A stretch of 7,771 nucleotides of DNA from Candidatus Paceibacterota bacterium (GTDB lineage Bacteria > Patescibacteriota > Minisyncoccia > Phycocordibacterales > CAINVO01). The stretch's first letter is position 1. Each line of letters starts with the position of its first letter. The position numbers and the translations under genes were made by a program. The notes below the pieces were generated by a model. That model saw nothing but the letters and a program-made list of their open reading frames with translations. It had not been told where the DNA came from and searched no databases. Location of the stretch: assembly GCA_028714275.1 (NCBI GenBank), contig JAQTMP010000037.1:1-7771 (forward strand). Direction: 5' to 3'. Positions 1 through 4,905 of this stretch are shown here, one piece after another.

Positions 1-652
1 CACTCGTATTTATTTTAAGCATGCCGACACTAAAACAGGGCTTGAGGTGATCAAGGGTATCCTGAGACACATTATTATTGCGAATATCATTGAGCACCGA
101 AAGTGAAATATCGTCACTTTGGCGGTGAGTTTCCTCTAAATAACAAATTTTAAATTTGGCCTGGCGCCAGACTTTTGAATGATAAATAAAACGGGCTTGC
201 GGCTCACCTCGACGGGCAATTGGCGGCAGTTGAAAAAAATCTCCGCACAAAACCACTTGCACTCCTCCAAATGGCTCTTCATTTCCTTTGAAAATTTTTA
301 AAACCTGATCTACCAGGTCAAGACGGAAATGATGGAGCATCGAGACTTCATCAATGATCAACACTTTCACTCTTTCAAACCGACTCCATAAATATTTCTT
401 TTCCCGCATAGCTTCGATATCTTGAGGAGTGATTTTATCTCTTATCCCAATCCCTACCCAAGAATGAATCGTCACCCCGCCCATGTGAGTCGCGGCGATC
501 CCGGTCGAAGCCGTCACCCCAACATCGATACCGTTCTCTCGCAAATATTGAATGTATTTATTGAGCACATAGGTCTTGCCGCTTCCCGCCGCCCCAGTCA
601 AATACACACTATGTCCTAGTTTTAAAATATCCAACGCGGTGGCCTGAGTCAT
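1..652 (-). CDS. PIF1-like superfamily 1B DNA helicase, N-terminal part (runs off left edge)
   Basis: This reading frame is open from an ATG at 650-652 to the window edge, giving 217 complete codons. It encodes the first RecA-like domain of a PIF1/RecD2-type helicase, which unwinds DNA 5'-3' using ATP. Visible motifs, in order: Walker A GAAGSGKT (residues 20-27), motif Ia TASTGIAATH (47-56), Walker B LIIDEVSML (98-106), motif III CGDFFQLPP (136-144), and an arginine-containing ETHRQ segment (174-178). Full-length relatives are about twice this size, so the C-terminal half should lie left of the window. The start codon overlaps the 3' end of the YgjP-like gene by 44 bp. There is no Shine-Dalgarno sequence. 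Instead an extended -10 element sits exactly six bases upstream (659-667), predicting a leaderless transcript. PIF1-like assignment is firm; the exact cellular role (replication, recombination or G-quadruplex resolution) cannot be read from this part. Confidence 0.9.
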   Translation of the reverse strand, partial: MTQATALDILKLGHSVYLTGAAGSGKTYVLNKYIQYLRENGIDVGVTASTGIAATHMGGVTIHSWVGIGIRDKITPQDIEAMREKKYLWSRFERVKVLIIDEVSMLHHFRLDLVDQVLKIFKGNEEPFGGVQVVLCGDFFQLPPIARRGEPQARFIYHSKVWRQAKFKICYLEETHRQSDDISLSVLNDIRNNNVSQDTLDHLKPCFSVGMLKINTS

Positions 653-938
653 GGGAGGAGTATAACATTTTAAGCTCATTTCTGAGCAGCTTGAAATTCG
701 GCAAAGTATTGGCTACCAAATCCCAAAATTTTTGAGAATGGTTGAACTGCCCCAGATGACAAAGCTCATGCACCACAATATAGTCTGCCAAATGTGCTGG
801 CAGGAGAACTATTCTATAATTAAAATTTAGATTTCCTTTACTCGAGCAGCTCCCCCATCTAGTGGTCTGGGCTTTGATTCGGACTGTACCATACTTAAAA
901 TTATAAAACTGGTTGAAATATACTAGACGCGTATGCAC
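609..938 (-). CDS. YgjP-like (DUF45/M48-type) zinc metallopeptidase, short form
   Basis: A 109-residue protein from a GTG start, matching the C-terminal catalytic half of the YgjP/DUF45 zinc metallopeptidases. It shows the conserved RWGSCSSKGNLNFNYR block (27-42), the zinc motif HELCH (57-61, with E58 the expected catalytic base) and a third candidate ligand H67 in NHSQKFW. Typical relatives are around 180-240 residues and have an N-terminal beta-rich region; here it is missing. The frame stays open upstream of the GTG, and the residues there (KYAETARLL) still look like the family's linker helix. However, no ATG, GTG or TTG precedes it before the frame enters rpsT. The true start may therefore be non-canonical, or the gene is an N-terminal truncation. 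It lies 47 bp downstream of rpsT and probably shares its transcript. It ends in TAG and overlaps the helicase start. The family's substrate is not well established. Confidence 0.8.
   Translation of the reverse strand: MHTRLVYFNQFYNFKYGTVRIKAQTTRWGSCSSKGNLNFNYRIVLLPAHLADYIVVHELCHLGQFNHSQKFWDLVANTLPNFKLLRNELKMLYSSHDSGHRVGYFKTRT
659..667 (-). promoter_or_regulatory. Extended -10 promoter of the PIF1-like helicase, inside the ygjP-like gene
   Basis: On the minus strand the sequence reads TGT-TATACT, a strong extended -10 element. It is followed by six bases (CCTCCC, 653-658) and then the helicase ATG. Transcription should begin at or beside the start codon, giving a leaderless mRNA. No convincing -35 hexamer is seen at 16-18 bp spacing, which is tolerable with an extended -10. 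The site lies wholly within the 3' coding region of the upstream gene. Confidence 0.6.
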
Positions 939-985
939 AAGTAACCGAGCAGTTTCGGCATACTTGAGAAGAGAAGCTTTTTTAT

Positions 986-1249
986 TTATTTTGCTTTCTT
1001 GATAAAAGCAGAGAGACGAGATTTTTTGCGAGCGGCTGTATTTTTCTTGATAAAGTTGGTCTTGGCTGCTTTGTCGATAGCTTTGTAAGCCAAGGAAAGC
1101 TTGGCCTGGGCTTCTTTTGCCTTGCCAGCGATAACGAGCTTTTTGATTTCCTTAGTGACAGTGTCTATATTTTTCTTGCTACGCATGTTGAAAACACGCT
1201 TTTTAGCTGAACCTCTAAGAGCTTTTTTGGCGGATGATGTGATTGGCAT
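986..1249 (-). CDS. rpsT: 30S ribosomal protein S20
   Basis: An 87-residue, lysine- and alanine-rich protein beginning MPITSSAKKALRGSAKK, typical of bacterial S20, which binds 16S rRNA in the body of the 30S subunit. Length and composition fit the family (about 85-90 residues). The middle (residues 20-60) should form the long helices of the S20 bundle, and the C-terminal segment RKKSRLSAFIKKAK is the usual basic tail. An in-frame ATG 60 bases further upstream exists, but the residues it would add (HLADQTLHLQ...) are not S20-like and would cover the promoter, so the start at 1249 is chosen. The gene is divergent from ruvA and is followed at 47 bp by the YgjP-like gene. There is no Shine-Dalgarno sequence; the promoter is at 1260-1288. 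Confidence 0.95.
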   Translation of the reverse strand: MPITSSAKKALRGSAKKRVFNMRSKKNIDTVTKEIKKLVIAGKAKEAQAKLSLAYKAIDKAAKTNFIKKNTAARKKSRLSAFIKKAK

Positions 1250-1259
1250 ATGTAGCGAG

Positions 1260-1288
1260 AGAATAACACAAGAAGACTGTAGATGCAA
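1260..1288 (-). promoter_or_regulatory. rpsT promoter
   Basis: On the minus strand, TTGCAT (1288-1283) and TATTCT (1265-1260) are separated by 17 bp, and the -10 has an upstream TGT (extended -10). The predicted start is around 1253-1254, only about 4-5 nt before the ATG, so the leader would be almost absent. The -35 is part of one copy of a direct repeat (see the repeat entry). Confidence 0.55.
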
Positions 1289-1309
1289 CGTTTGGTCAGC
1301 TAGATGCAA
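1280..1309. repeat. Direct repeat TAGATGCAA, 21-bp period, in the rpsT/ruvA divergent region
   Basis: TAGATGCAA occurs at 1280-1288 and again at 1301-1309. Each copy is followed by a TTTGG block (1291-1295 and 1313-1317, the second offset by one base). The 21-bp period equals two helical turns, so both copies face the same side of the DNA. The first copy contains the rpsT -35 (TTGCAT on the minus strand). The second lies where the ruvA -35 should be (1304-1309). It could be an operator or a small tandem duplication; it does not resemble a LexA box. Confidence 0.5.
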
Positions 1310-1323
1310 GGGTTTGGCTGGTT

Positions 1324-1332
1324 TGCTACAAT
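1324..1332 (+). promoter_or_regulatory. ruvA extended -10 promoter (leaderless)
   Basis: TGC-TACAAT at 1324-1332 is an extended -10 element whose hexamer ends six bases before the ruvA ATG (1339). This places the predicted transcription start on or next to the start codon. The -35 position (1304-1309, ATGCAA) is a poor match, consistent with reliance on the TGn extension. Confidence 0.6.
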
Positions 1333-1338
1333 ACAGCC

Positions 1339-1941
1339 ATGATTTCTCAGCTTACAGGCACAGTCTCTTATCACAACGAAAAATTTGCCGTTTTGAACGT
1401 TGGAGGAGTGGGTTATAAAGTACATGGGACTTTTGAAACACTCGAAAAAGCGGCTCTGCAGAGCCAAAAAGGTCCGGTGACAATCTGGACCCACCTTGTC
1501 GTCCGTGAAGACGCCCTCGATCTATACGGATTTTTAGAAAAGGAAGCTTTGGATTTTTTTGAACTTTTGATTTCTATTTCTGGCATCGGACCAAAGTCAG
1601 CTCTTGGTATTTTAAATGTAGCCACTGTTTCCGCTTTGAAAAAAGCCGTTTCTTCTGGCGATACTTCACATTTAACCAAAGTTTCCGGCATCGGGAAAAA
1701 GAATGCAGACAAAATTGTACTCGAACTCAAAGGTAAATTTGGGCTGGAAGGAAACGATGAGGCCGGTGACATCACTCTTCATGAAGAAGTCGACGCCCTA
1801 GAAGCTCTCAAATCTCTAGGCTTTGATCACAAAGCGGCTCGTGAAGCTCTAAAAAATATTCCTATCAAAACAGAGGGCGGATCAAAAGGTCATTCTACTA
1901 GCGATCGCGTCAAAGCCGCTCTAAAAATTTTGAGTAAGTAA
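1339..1941 (+). CDS. ruvA: Holliday junction branch migration protein RuvA
   Basis: A 200-residue RuvA of normal length. RuvA tetramers bind four-way DNA junctions and load the RuvB motor for branch migration during recombination and fork rescue. Visible layout: N-terminal OB-fold (about 1-64), starting MISQLTGTV and including the conserved VREDALDLYGF (55-65); two helix-hairpin-helix motifs, SISGIGPKSALGIL (79-92) and TKVSGIGKKNADKIVLEL (113-130); an acidic flexible linker (136-150); and the C-terminal RuvB-contacting domain (about 151-200), containing EALKSLGFDHKAAREAL. ruvB is not in the window, so the usual ruvAB pairing is broken here. mutM follows after 20 bp and is probably co-transcribed. 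There is no Shine-Dalgarno sequence; a promoter element ends six bases before the ATG. No LexA box was seen. Confidence 0.96.
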   Translation: MISQLTGTVSYHNEKFAVLNVGGVGYKVHGTFETLEKAALQSQKGPVTIWTHLVVREDALDLYGFLEKEALDFFELLISISGIGPKSALGILNVATVSALKKAVSSGDTSHLTKVSGIGKKNADKIVLELKGKFGLEGNDEAGDITLHEEVDALEALKSLGFDHKAAREALKNIPIKTEGGSKGHSTSDRVKAALKILSK

Positions 1942-1961
1942 ACTAAAATAAAAACCAGATC

Positions 1962-2870
1962 ATGCCAGAACTTCCCGAAGTCCACACCACTGCCACCATG
2001 CTTGATAAGTTTGTCAAAAACAAACGTATTTTGGATGTGTGGACGGATTATAAAAGCACTTACCACACAGGTCGACCAAACATAAAGGACCCAAAATACT
2101 TCTCAAGGTTTCGTAAAGAAGTTTCGGGTAAAAAAATCCTGCGAGTCCACCGTCGGGCTAAAAATGTCCTCTTGGACTTGGAAGATGGCCAGACAATCTT
2201 GATCCATATGAAGATGACCGGGCACCTTTTATACAGTCAATATATTTTTGATAAAAAGAAAAACAGCTGGAGCCCAAAGGATAAAAATGGCCTCTTTGCT
2301 GGGCCTTTCAGCCGTTTTGTGCATCTTGTTTTTAGTCTGTCTGACGGCAAACACATGGCTTTTTCGGATATGCGTAAATTTGCCAGTGTTTCACTCATCC
2401 CCGATCCTGCGACCCTCAAAAAAACTTTTGAAAAGGTAGGGCCGGAACCTCTGGAAAAAACTTTCACTTGGCAAACTTTGCGCGCTAGGCTGCTCCTGCG
2501 GCCAAAGGGAAAAATCAAAACTGTTTTAATGGACCACAACGTAGTGGCAGGGATCGGCAATATTTATTCGGATGAGATTTTGTGGGCTGCTCGTATTCAC
2601 CCAGAGCGTAGAATCTCTACTCTTTCTGAAACAGATTTTCGGGAAATATTAAAATGGATCAAAAAACTTTTGGCCAAAGGGATTGATTTTGGAGGCGACT
2701 CAATGAGTGACTATCGCAACCCTCTCGGCGAACGAGGTGATTTTCAAAACCACCACAATGTCTATAGACGCAAAAATCTACCGTGTTTACGAAAAAGATG
2801 CCCTGGGACTATCCAAAGAAAAGTAATAGGCCAGCGTTCAGCTCATTTTTGCCCCGTTTGCCAAAAGTAA
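1962..2870 (+). CDS. mutM: Formamidopyrimidine-DNA glycosylase (Fpg/MutM)
   Basis: A 302-residue bifunctional glycosylase/AP lyase that removes 8-oxoguanine and formamidopyrimidines. The start MPELPEV supplies the catalytic P2 (nucleophile after Met removal) and E3. K67 in RRAKNVLLDL matches the beta-turn lysine. HMKMTGHL (82-89) and DMRKF (136-140) supply the void-filling and intercalating residues. The helix-two-turn-helix is at about 189-214 (LMDHNVVAGIGNIYSDEILW). The C-terminal zinc finger uses C275, C280, C297 and C300, with the DNA-contacting arginine in GQRSAHFC (R292). Two oddities are seen. The first zinc knuckle is C-x4-C where the family normally has C-x2-C. There is also an extra basic segment of about 20-25 residues (roughly 94-117) after the TGHLL strand. 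It follows ruvA by 20 bp with no Shine-Dalgarno sequence, consistent with a repair operon. Confidence 0.94.
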   Translation: MPELPEVHTTATMLDKFVKNKRILDVWTDYKSTYHTGRPNIKDPKYFSRFRKEVSGKKILRVHRRAKNVLLDLEDGQTILIHMKMTGHLLYSQYIFDKKKNSWSPKDKNGLFAGPFSRFVHLVFSLSDGKHMAFSDMRKFASVSLIPDPATLKKTFEKVGPEPLEKTFTWQTLRARLLLRPKGKIKTVLMDHNVVAGIGNIYSDEILWAARIHPERRISTLSETDFREILKWIKKLLAKGIDFGGDSMSDYRNPLGERGDFQNHHNVYRRKNLPCLRKRCPGTIQRKVIGQRSAHFCPVCQK

Positions 2871-2897
2871 GCGTGATAAAAAAATCGATAAGAAAAT

Positions 2898-3383
2898 TTA
2901 AATATTTAAAATCCTAAACAAAGCAATCCCAAAAGAAACGCTGACATTTAGAGATTCTTTTTTGCCTTTCATGGGTATTTCAGCTACCACGTCACATTGA
3001 GCCAAAAGTTGCTTCGACATACCCTTTACTTCATTTCCGACCAAAAAGGCCGTTCCGCGCCTCTCCCCTTTTTTATTTTCAGTTAATTTTACTTTTTTAT
3101 AATCCACAGCTCGAACATGTTGCTCTATGGCTATAAGCTTCACCCTTTCTTTTTTTAAGTTTTTAATGAGGCTTGTCGGAGTTTTGGCATATACCCAAGG
3201 AATATTTTTTTCTGCCCCTAGGGCTGTCTTGGCAATGTCTTTTCTTTCTCGGCCAAACTTATCTACAGGCGTGGGTGTATAACCCGTTAAAAATATTTTT
3301 GAGACGCCCGCCGCATCGGCTGTTCTAAAAATAGACCCGACATTGTGGGTGCTGCGAATGTTGTGAAGAATTAGGAAAACCAT
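2898..3383 (-). CDS. TrmH/SpoU-family (SPOUT) RNA 2'-O-methyltransferase
   Basis: A 161-residue SPOUT methyltransferase using S-adenosylmethionine, with a trefoil-knot fold. All three family motifs are present: motif 1 NIRSTHNVGSIFRTADAAGV (8-27, with N8 and the catalytic-type R20), motif 2 FLVGNEVKGMS (113-123) followed by EIPM (135-138), and motif 3 KKESLNVSVSFGIALF (141-156). It has no N-terminal substrate-binding extension, so it is a catalytic-core-only member. Whether it acts on tRNA (TrmH/TrmL-like, 2'-O-methylation) or rRNA cannot be decided from sequence alone. It converges on mutM with 27 bp between stop codons and no hairpin terminator there. It diverges from doxX across 62 bp. The promoter is at 3390-3418, and its -10 hexamer lies six bases from the ATG. 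Confidence 0.92.
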   Translation of the reverse strand: MVFLILHNIRSTHNVGSIFRTADAAGVSKIFLTGYTPTPVDKFGRERKDIAKTALGAEKNIPWVYAKTPTSLIKNLKKERVKLIAIEQHVRAVDYKKVKLTENKKGERRGTAFLVGNEVKGMSKQLLAQCDVVAEIPMKGKKESLNVSVSFGIALFRILNI

Positions 3384-3389
3384 GTCCCC

Positions 3390-3418
3390 ATACTACCCTG
3401 ACAATTCGCGCTAGCCAA
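3390..3418 (-). promoter_or_regulatory. Promoter of the TrmH-like gene (leaderless)
   Basis: On the minus strand, TTGGCT (3418-3413), a 17-bp spacer and TAGTAT (3395-3390) are followed by six bases (GGGGAC) and then the ATG at 3383. Unlike the other promoters here there is no TGn extension, but the -35 is better. The predicted transcript starts at or beside the ATG. Confidence 0.6.
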
Positions 3419-3430
3419 GGTTTATATAAG

Positions 3431-3439
3431 TGCTATACT
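3431..3439 (+). promoter_or_regulatory. doxX-like gene extended -10 promoter (leaderless)
   Basis: TGC-TATACT at 3431-3439 is a near-consensus extended -10. Six bases (TTTTAC) separate it from the ATG at 3446, the same spacing as at ruvA, the helicase and the TrmH-like gene. No good -35 is seen at 16-18 bp. Confidence 0.62.
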
Positions 3440-3445
3440 TTTTAC

Positions 3446-3856
3446 ATGAAAATCGTCAACATCTTTCCAGCTCTGCTTTCCTACGCTGTTTTTGCCCCTC
3501 TTATTTTGCGTCTGGCTCTTGGCTTTTTTATTTTGAAATTTGCCAAAAACAAGTTGGACAAAAACCAGGCTTCTTACGTCTCATTTTTTGAAACTTATGG
3601 TTTCAAGCCCGCACGCTGGTATGTGATAGCTTTCGGTGCCTTGGAAATAATAATTGGGATCTTTATTATTATCGGCCTTTATACTCAGATTGCGGCTTTG
3701 CTGGCTGTAGTTATATTTATAGTTTCTTTGATTGTCAGTCACAAAAAAACTCTTCCTTCGGCCACGCCTACCGCTGTCTATGCGCTTCTTTTGATTATCG
3801 CTCTTTTTTTACTTATCAATGGTGCTGGTTTGCCCGCTCTTGACTTGCCACTCTAA
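3446..3856 (+). CDS. DoxX-like small integral membrane protein
   Basis: A 136-residue hydrophobic protein with four predicted membrane helices, at about residues 12-32, 58-78, 81-98 and 108-127. The layout is that of the DoxX family: APLILRLALGFFILKFAKNK in helix 1 with R22 inside the membrane segment, a glutamate in helix 2 (E67 in GALEIIIG), and the terminal GAG-x-PALD element (126-133), resembling the family's G-x-G-x-x-S-L-D ending. DoxX proteins are linked in some bacteria to quinone or thiosulfate metabolism and redox stress, but the biochemical function of most members is unknown, and nothing here narrows it. It is a single-gene transcription unit between the divergent TrmH-like gene and tRNA-Lys, with its own promoter and no clear terminator before the tRNA promoter. 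Confidence 0.82.
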   Translation: MKIVNIFPALLSYAVFAPLILRLALGFFILKFAKNKLDKNQASYVSFFETYGFKPARWYVIAFGALEIIIGIFIIIGLYTQIAALLAVVIFIVSLIVSHKKTLPSATPTAVYALLLIIALFLLINGAGLPALDLPL

Positions 3857-3889
3857 AATTAAAGGGGTGTCTTTCAAAACCTAAAGACC

Positions 3890-3918
3890 TTGGACTTTTT
3901 GGCTTTTTCTGGTATATT
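3890..3918 (+). promoter_or_regulatory. tRNA-Lys promoter
   Basis: TTGGAC (3890-3895), a 17-bp spacer and TATATT (3913-3918), with TGG directly before the -10 (extended form), make this the best-formed promoter in the window. Transcription would start near 3925, leaving a leader of about 42 nt for RNase P to remove. A second, weaker extended -10-like element (TGC-TATTAA, 3930-3938) lies in that leader. Confidence 0.6.
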
Positions 3919-3966
3919 TTCAAACTATCTGCTATTAATTACAAACTGAGAGATAGCAAACAATTT

Positions 3967-4039
3967 CCGCCCGTAGCTCAGTCGGTAGAGCGGCTCCCTT
4001 TTAAGGAGATGGTCGTAGGTTCGATTCCTACCGGGCGGA
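3967..4039 (+). tRNA. tRNA-Lys (anticodon TTT)
   Basis: A 73-nt cloverleaf. The acceptor stem 3967-3973 pairs with 4032-4038 in seven perfect pairs. D-stem GCTC/GAGC is at 3976-3979/3988-3991, with loop AGTCGGTA. The anticodon stem is 3993-3997/4005-4009 with loop CTTTTAA (3998-4004), placing anticodon TTT at 4000-4002. T-stem GTAGG/CCTAC is at 4015-4019/4027-4031, with loop TTCGATT. The discriminator is A4039. The 3' CCA is not encoded, so a CCA-adding enzyme is required. Two non-standard points are a C1-G72 first pair, where lysine tRNAs usually begin with G, and a G27-A43 mismatch at the top of the anticodon stem. The terminator hairpin starts four bases downstream. Confidence 0.95.
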
Positions 4040-4043
4040 CATG

Positions 4044-4087
4044 AAAATAAAATAGGGCACTTATATATAAGTGCCCTATTTTATTTT
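4044..4087. terminator. Bidirectional intrinsic terminator, perfect 44-bp palindrome
   Basis: Each base from 4044 to 4065 pairs with its partner from 4087 back to 4066. The core is GGGCAC/GTGCCC with AT-rich flanks, and the outer arms provide a U-rich tail in both directions (TATTTTATTTTT on plus; TATTTTATTTTC on minus). On the plus strand it begins four bases after tRNA-Lys. On the minus strand it ends the tsaE-polA-holA transcript about 60-100 bases after the last stop codon. Confidence 0.85.
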
Positions 4088-4100
4088 TACCTCTGAACGG

Positions 4101-4124
4101 AGCGAGCCAACTGCTTGGCTCGCT
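4101..4124. repeat. 10-bp GC-rich hairpin in the 3' untranslated region of the holA-like gene
   Basis: AGCGAGCCAA (4101-4110) pairs perfectly with TTGGCTCGCT (4115-4124) around a CTGC loop. There is no adjacent T-tract in either direction, so it is not a standard terminator. It sits between the holA-like stop codon and the shared terminator and would be transcribed as the last structure of the minus-strand operon mRNA, possibly as a 3' stabiliser. Confidence 0.6.
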
Positions 4125-4145
4125 GTAGGAATGAGATAGATCCAT

Positions 4146-4862
4146 TTATATTTCCAACACAAACCTCTCCAACTCCACCAAAAAATCCGCTTCCCCTCTG
4201 TGAGCCTGGTGATACATATCCACGAGTTTTTCAGAAATAGTTGTGAGCTCGCGGGTTGAAAAATTACCCGCATACTGCTTCGCTTTTTTATACACAAAAG
4301 GATTAAGGCCCGTCTCAGCAGCTGATTTTGCTCCACTAGCCAAAAGAATAGATTTGATCTGCCACCAGATCACCCCGTGAATTTCTTCGGCTGCAATCTC
4401 TCGATGAAGGGCTTCGTTAAATAAAATCCAAGCTTTCTTTTTATCTCGGGCCCCTAAAGCATCTGTCAGACCAAATAAATTGAACTGCTCTTTTTTTTCA
4501 GACAAAACTGGAGCGGAAATTTCATACACTTTAAAAGCATGCTTTTCAAGTTTTTTCAGCTCAGCTGCGAGGATTTTTTCTTCATATAAAACAAAAGCAT
4601 GTTCAGCCTCAGCCAGCATTTTGAGGTTTTCAAAAACTGCCCCTTGAGCTCCCTCTGCACTTAAAACCCGGTCGAGTAAAACAATATATTTTGATTCAAA
4701 TAGACCTTGAGCAGAAAGCAGACTAGAAAACTTATCGGCTGACCAAGATAGTTCTGAAAAAGTAAAAACTTCCGCTTCCGGACGCTTTTTTTGTAGGGCA
4801 GCCACGATGTCATGGGCTTTTTTTATTCCTTGGGGTGATGATCCTTTTACTACGTGCAGCAT
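4146..4862 (-). CDS. holA: DNA polymerase III delta subunit-like protein (HolA family, short form)
   Basis: A 238-residue protein resembling the clamp-loader delta subunit, which opens the beta sliding clamp. Features seen: an N-terminal strand (MLHVVKG), the motif around SLLSAQGLFESKYIVLLDRV (47-66) corresponding to the delta 'SLFG-x-K-x-V-x-L' region, a second strand AFVLYEE (89-95), the short middle region ISAPVLSEKKEQFNLFGLTDALGARDKKKAW (115-145), and a helical C-terminal domain ending FLVELERFVLEI (227-238), like the family's collar helix. As expected for delta it has no Walker A motif. Usual delta subunits are about 330-340 residues, so this is a reduced version. It lies 43 bp after polA on the same strand with no clear promoter or Shine-Dalgarno sequence, so it is probably the last gene of tsaE-polA-holA. 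The call rests on pattern rather than strict motifs and is less certain than its neighbours. Confidence 0.75.
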   Translation of the reverse strand: MLHVVKGSSPQGIKKAHDIVAALQKKRPEAEVFTFSELSWSADKFSSLLSAQGLFESKYIVLLDRVLSAEGAQGAVFENLKMLAEAEHAFVLYEEKILAAELKKLEKHAFKVYEISAPVLSEKKEQFNLFGLTDALGARDKKKAWILFNEALHREIAAEEIHGVIWWQIKSILLASGAKSAAETGLNPFVYKKAKQYAGNFSTRELTTISEKLVDMYHQAHRGEADFLVELERFVLEI

Positions 4863-4905
4863 TTGTTTTGTATTTTTACTAATTTCACTTTTATGTTTTA
4901 CCTTT

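Noticed and set aside
1250..1309. Longer rpsT start 20 codons upstream
   Set aside because: The added residues are not S20-like and would cover the promoter; MPITSSAKK is the expected N-terminus.
1101..1418. 105-codon plus-strand open frame across rpsT and the start of ruvA
   Set aside because: It is antisense to rpsT and out of frame with ruvA; its hydrophobic stretch is the reverse complement of lysine-rich codons.
2897..2910. 14-bp AT-only palindrome (TTTAAATATTTAAA) at the mutM/TrmH-like convergence
   Set aside because: It has no GC pairs and overlaps the end of the TrmH-like coding sequence; too weak to call a terminator or site.
3869..3888. GTCTTT/AAAGAC hairpin after doxX, followed by a short T run
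   Set aside because: Only six pairs, with the T-tract eight bases away and overlapping the tRNA promoter; a real terminator here is possible but unsupported.
3925..3956. CTATCT/AGATAG inverted repeat in the tRNA leader (T-box-like leader considered)
   Set aside because: Six pairs around a 20-base loop with no T-box or specifier features; the leader is simply expected to be removed by RNase P.
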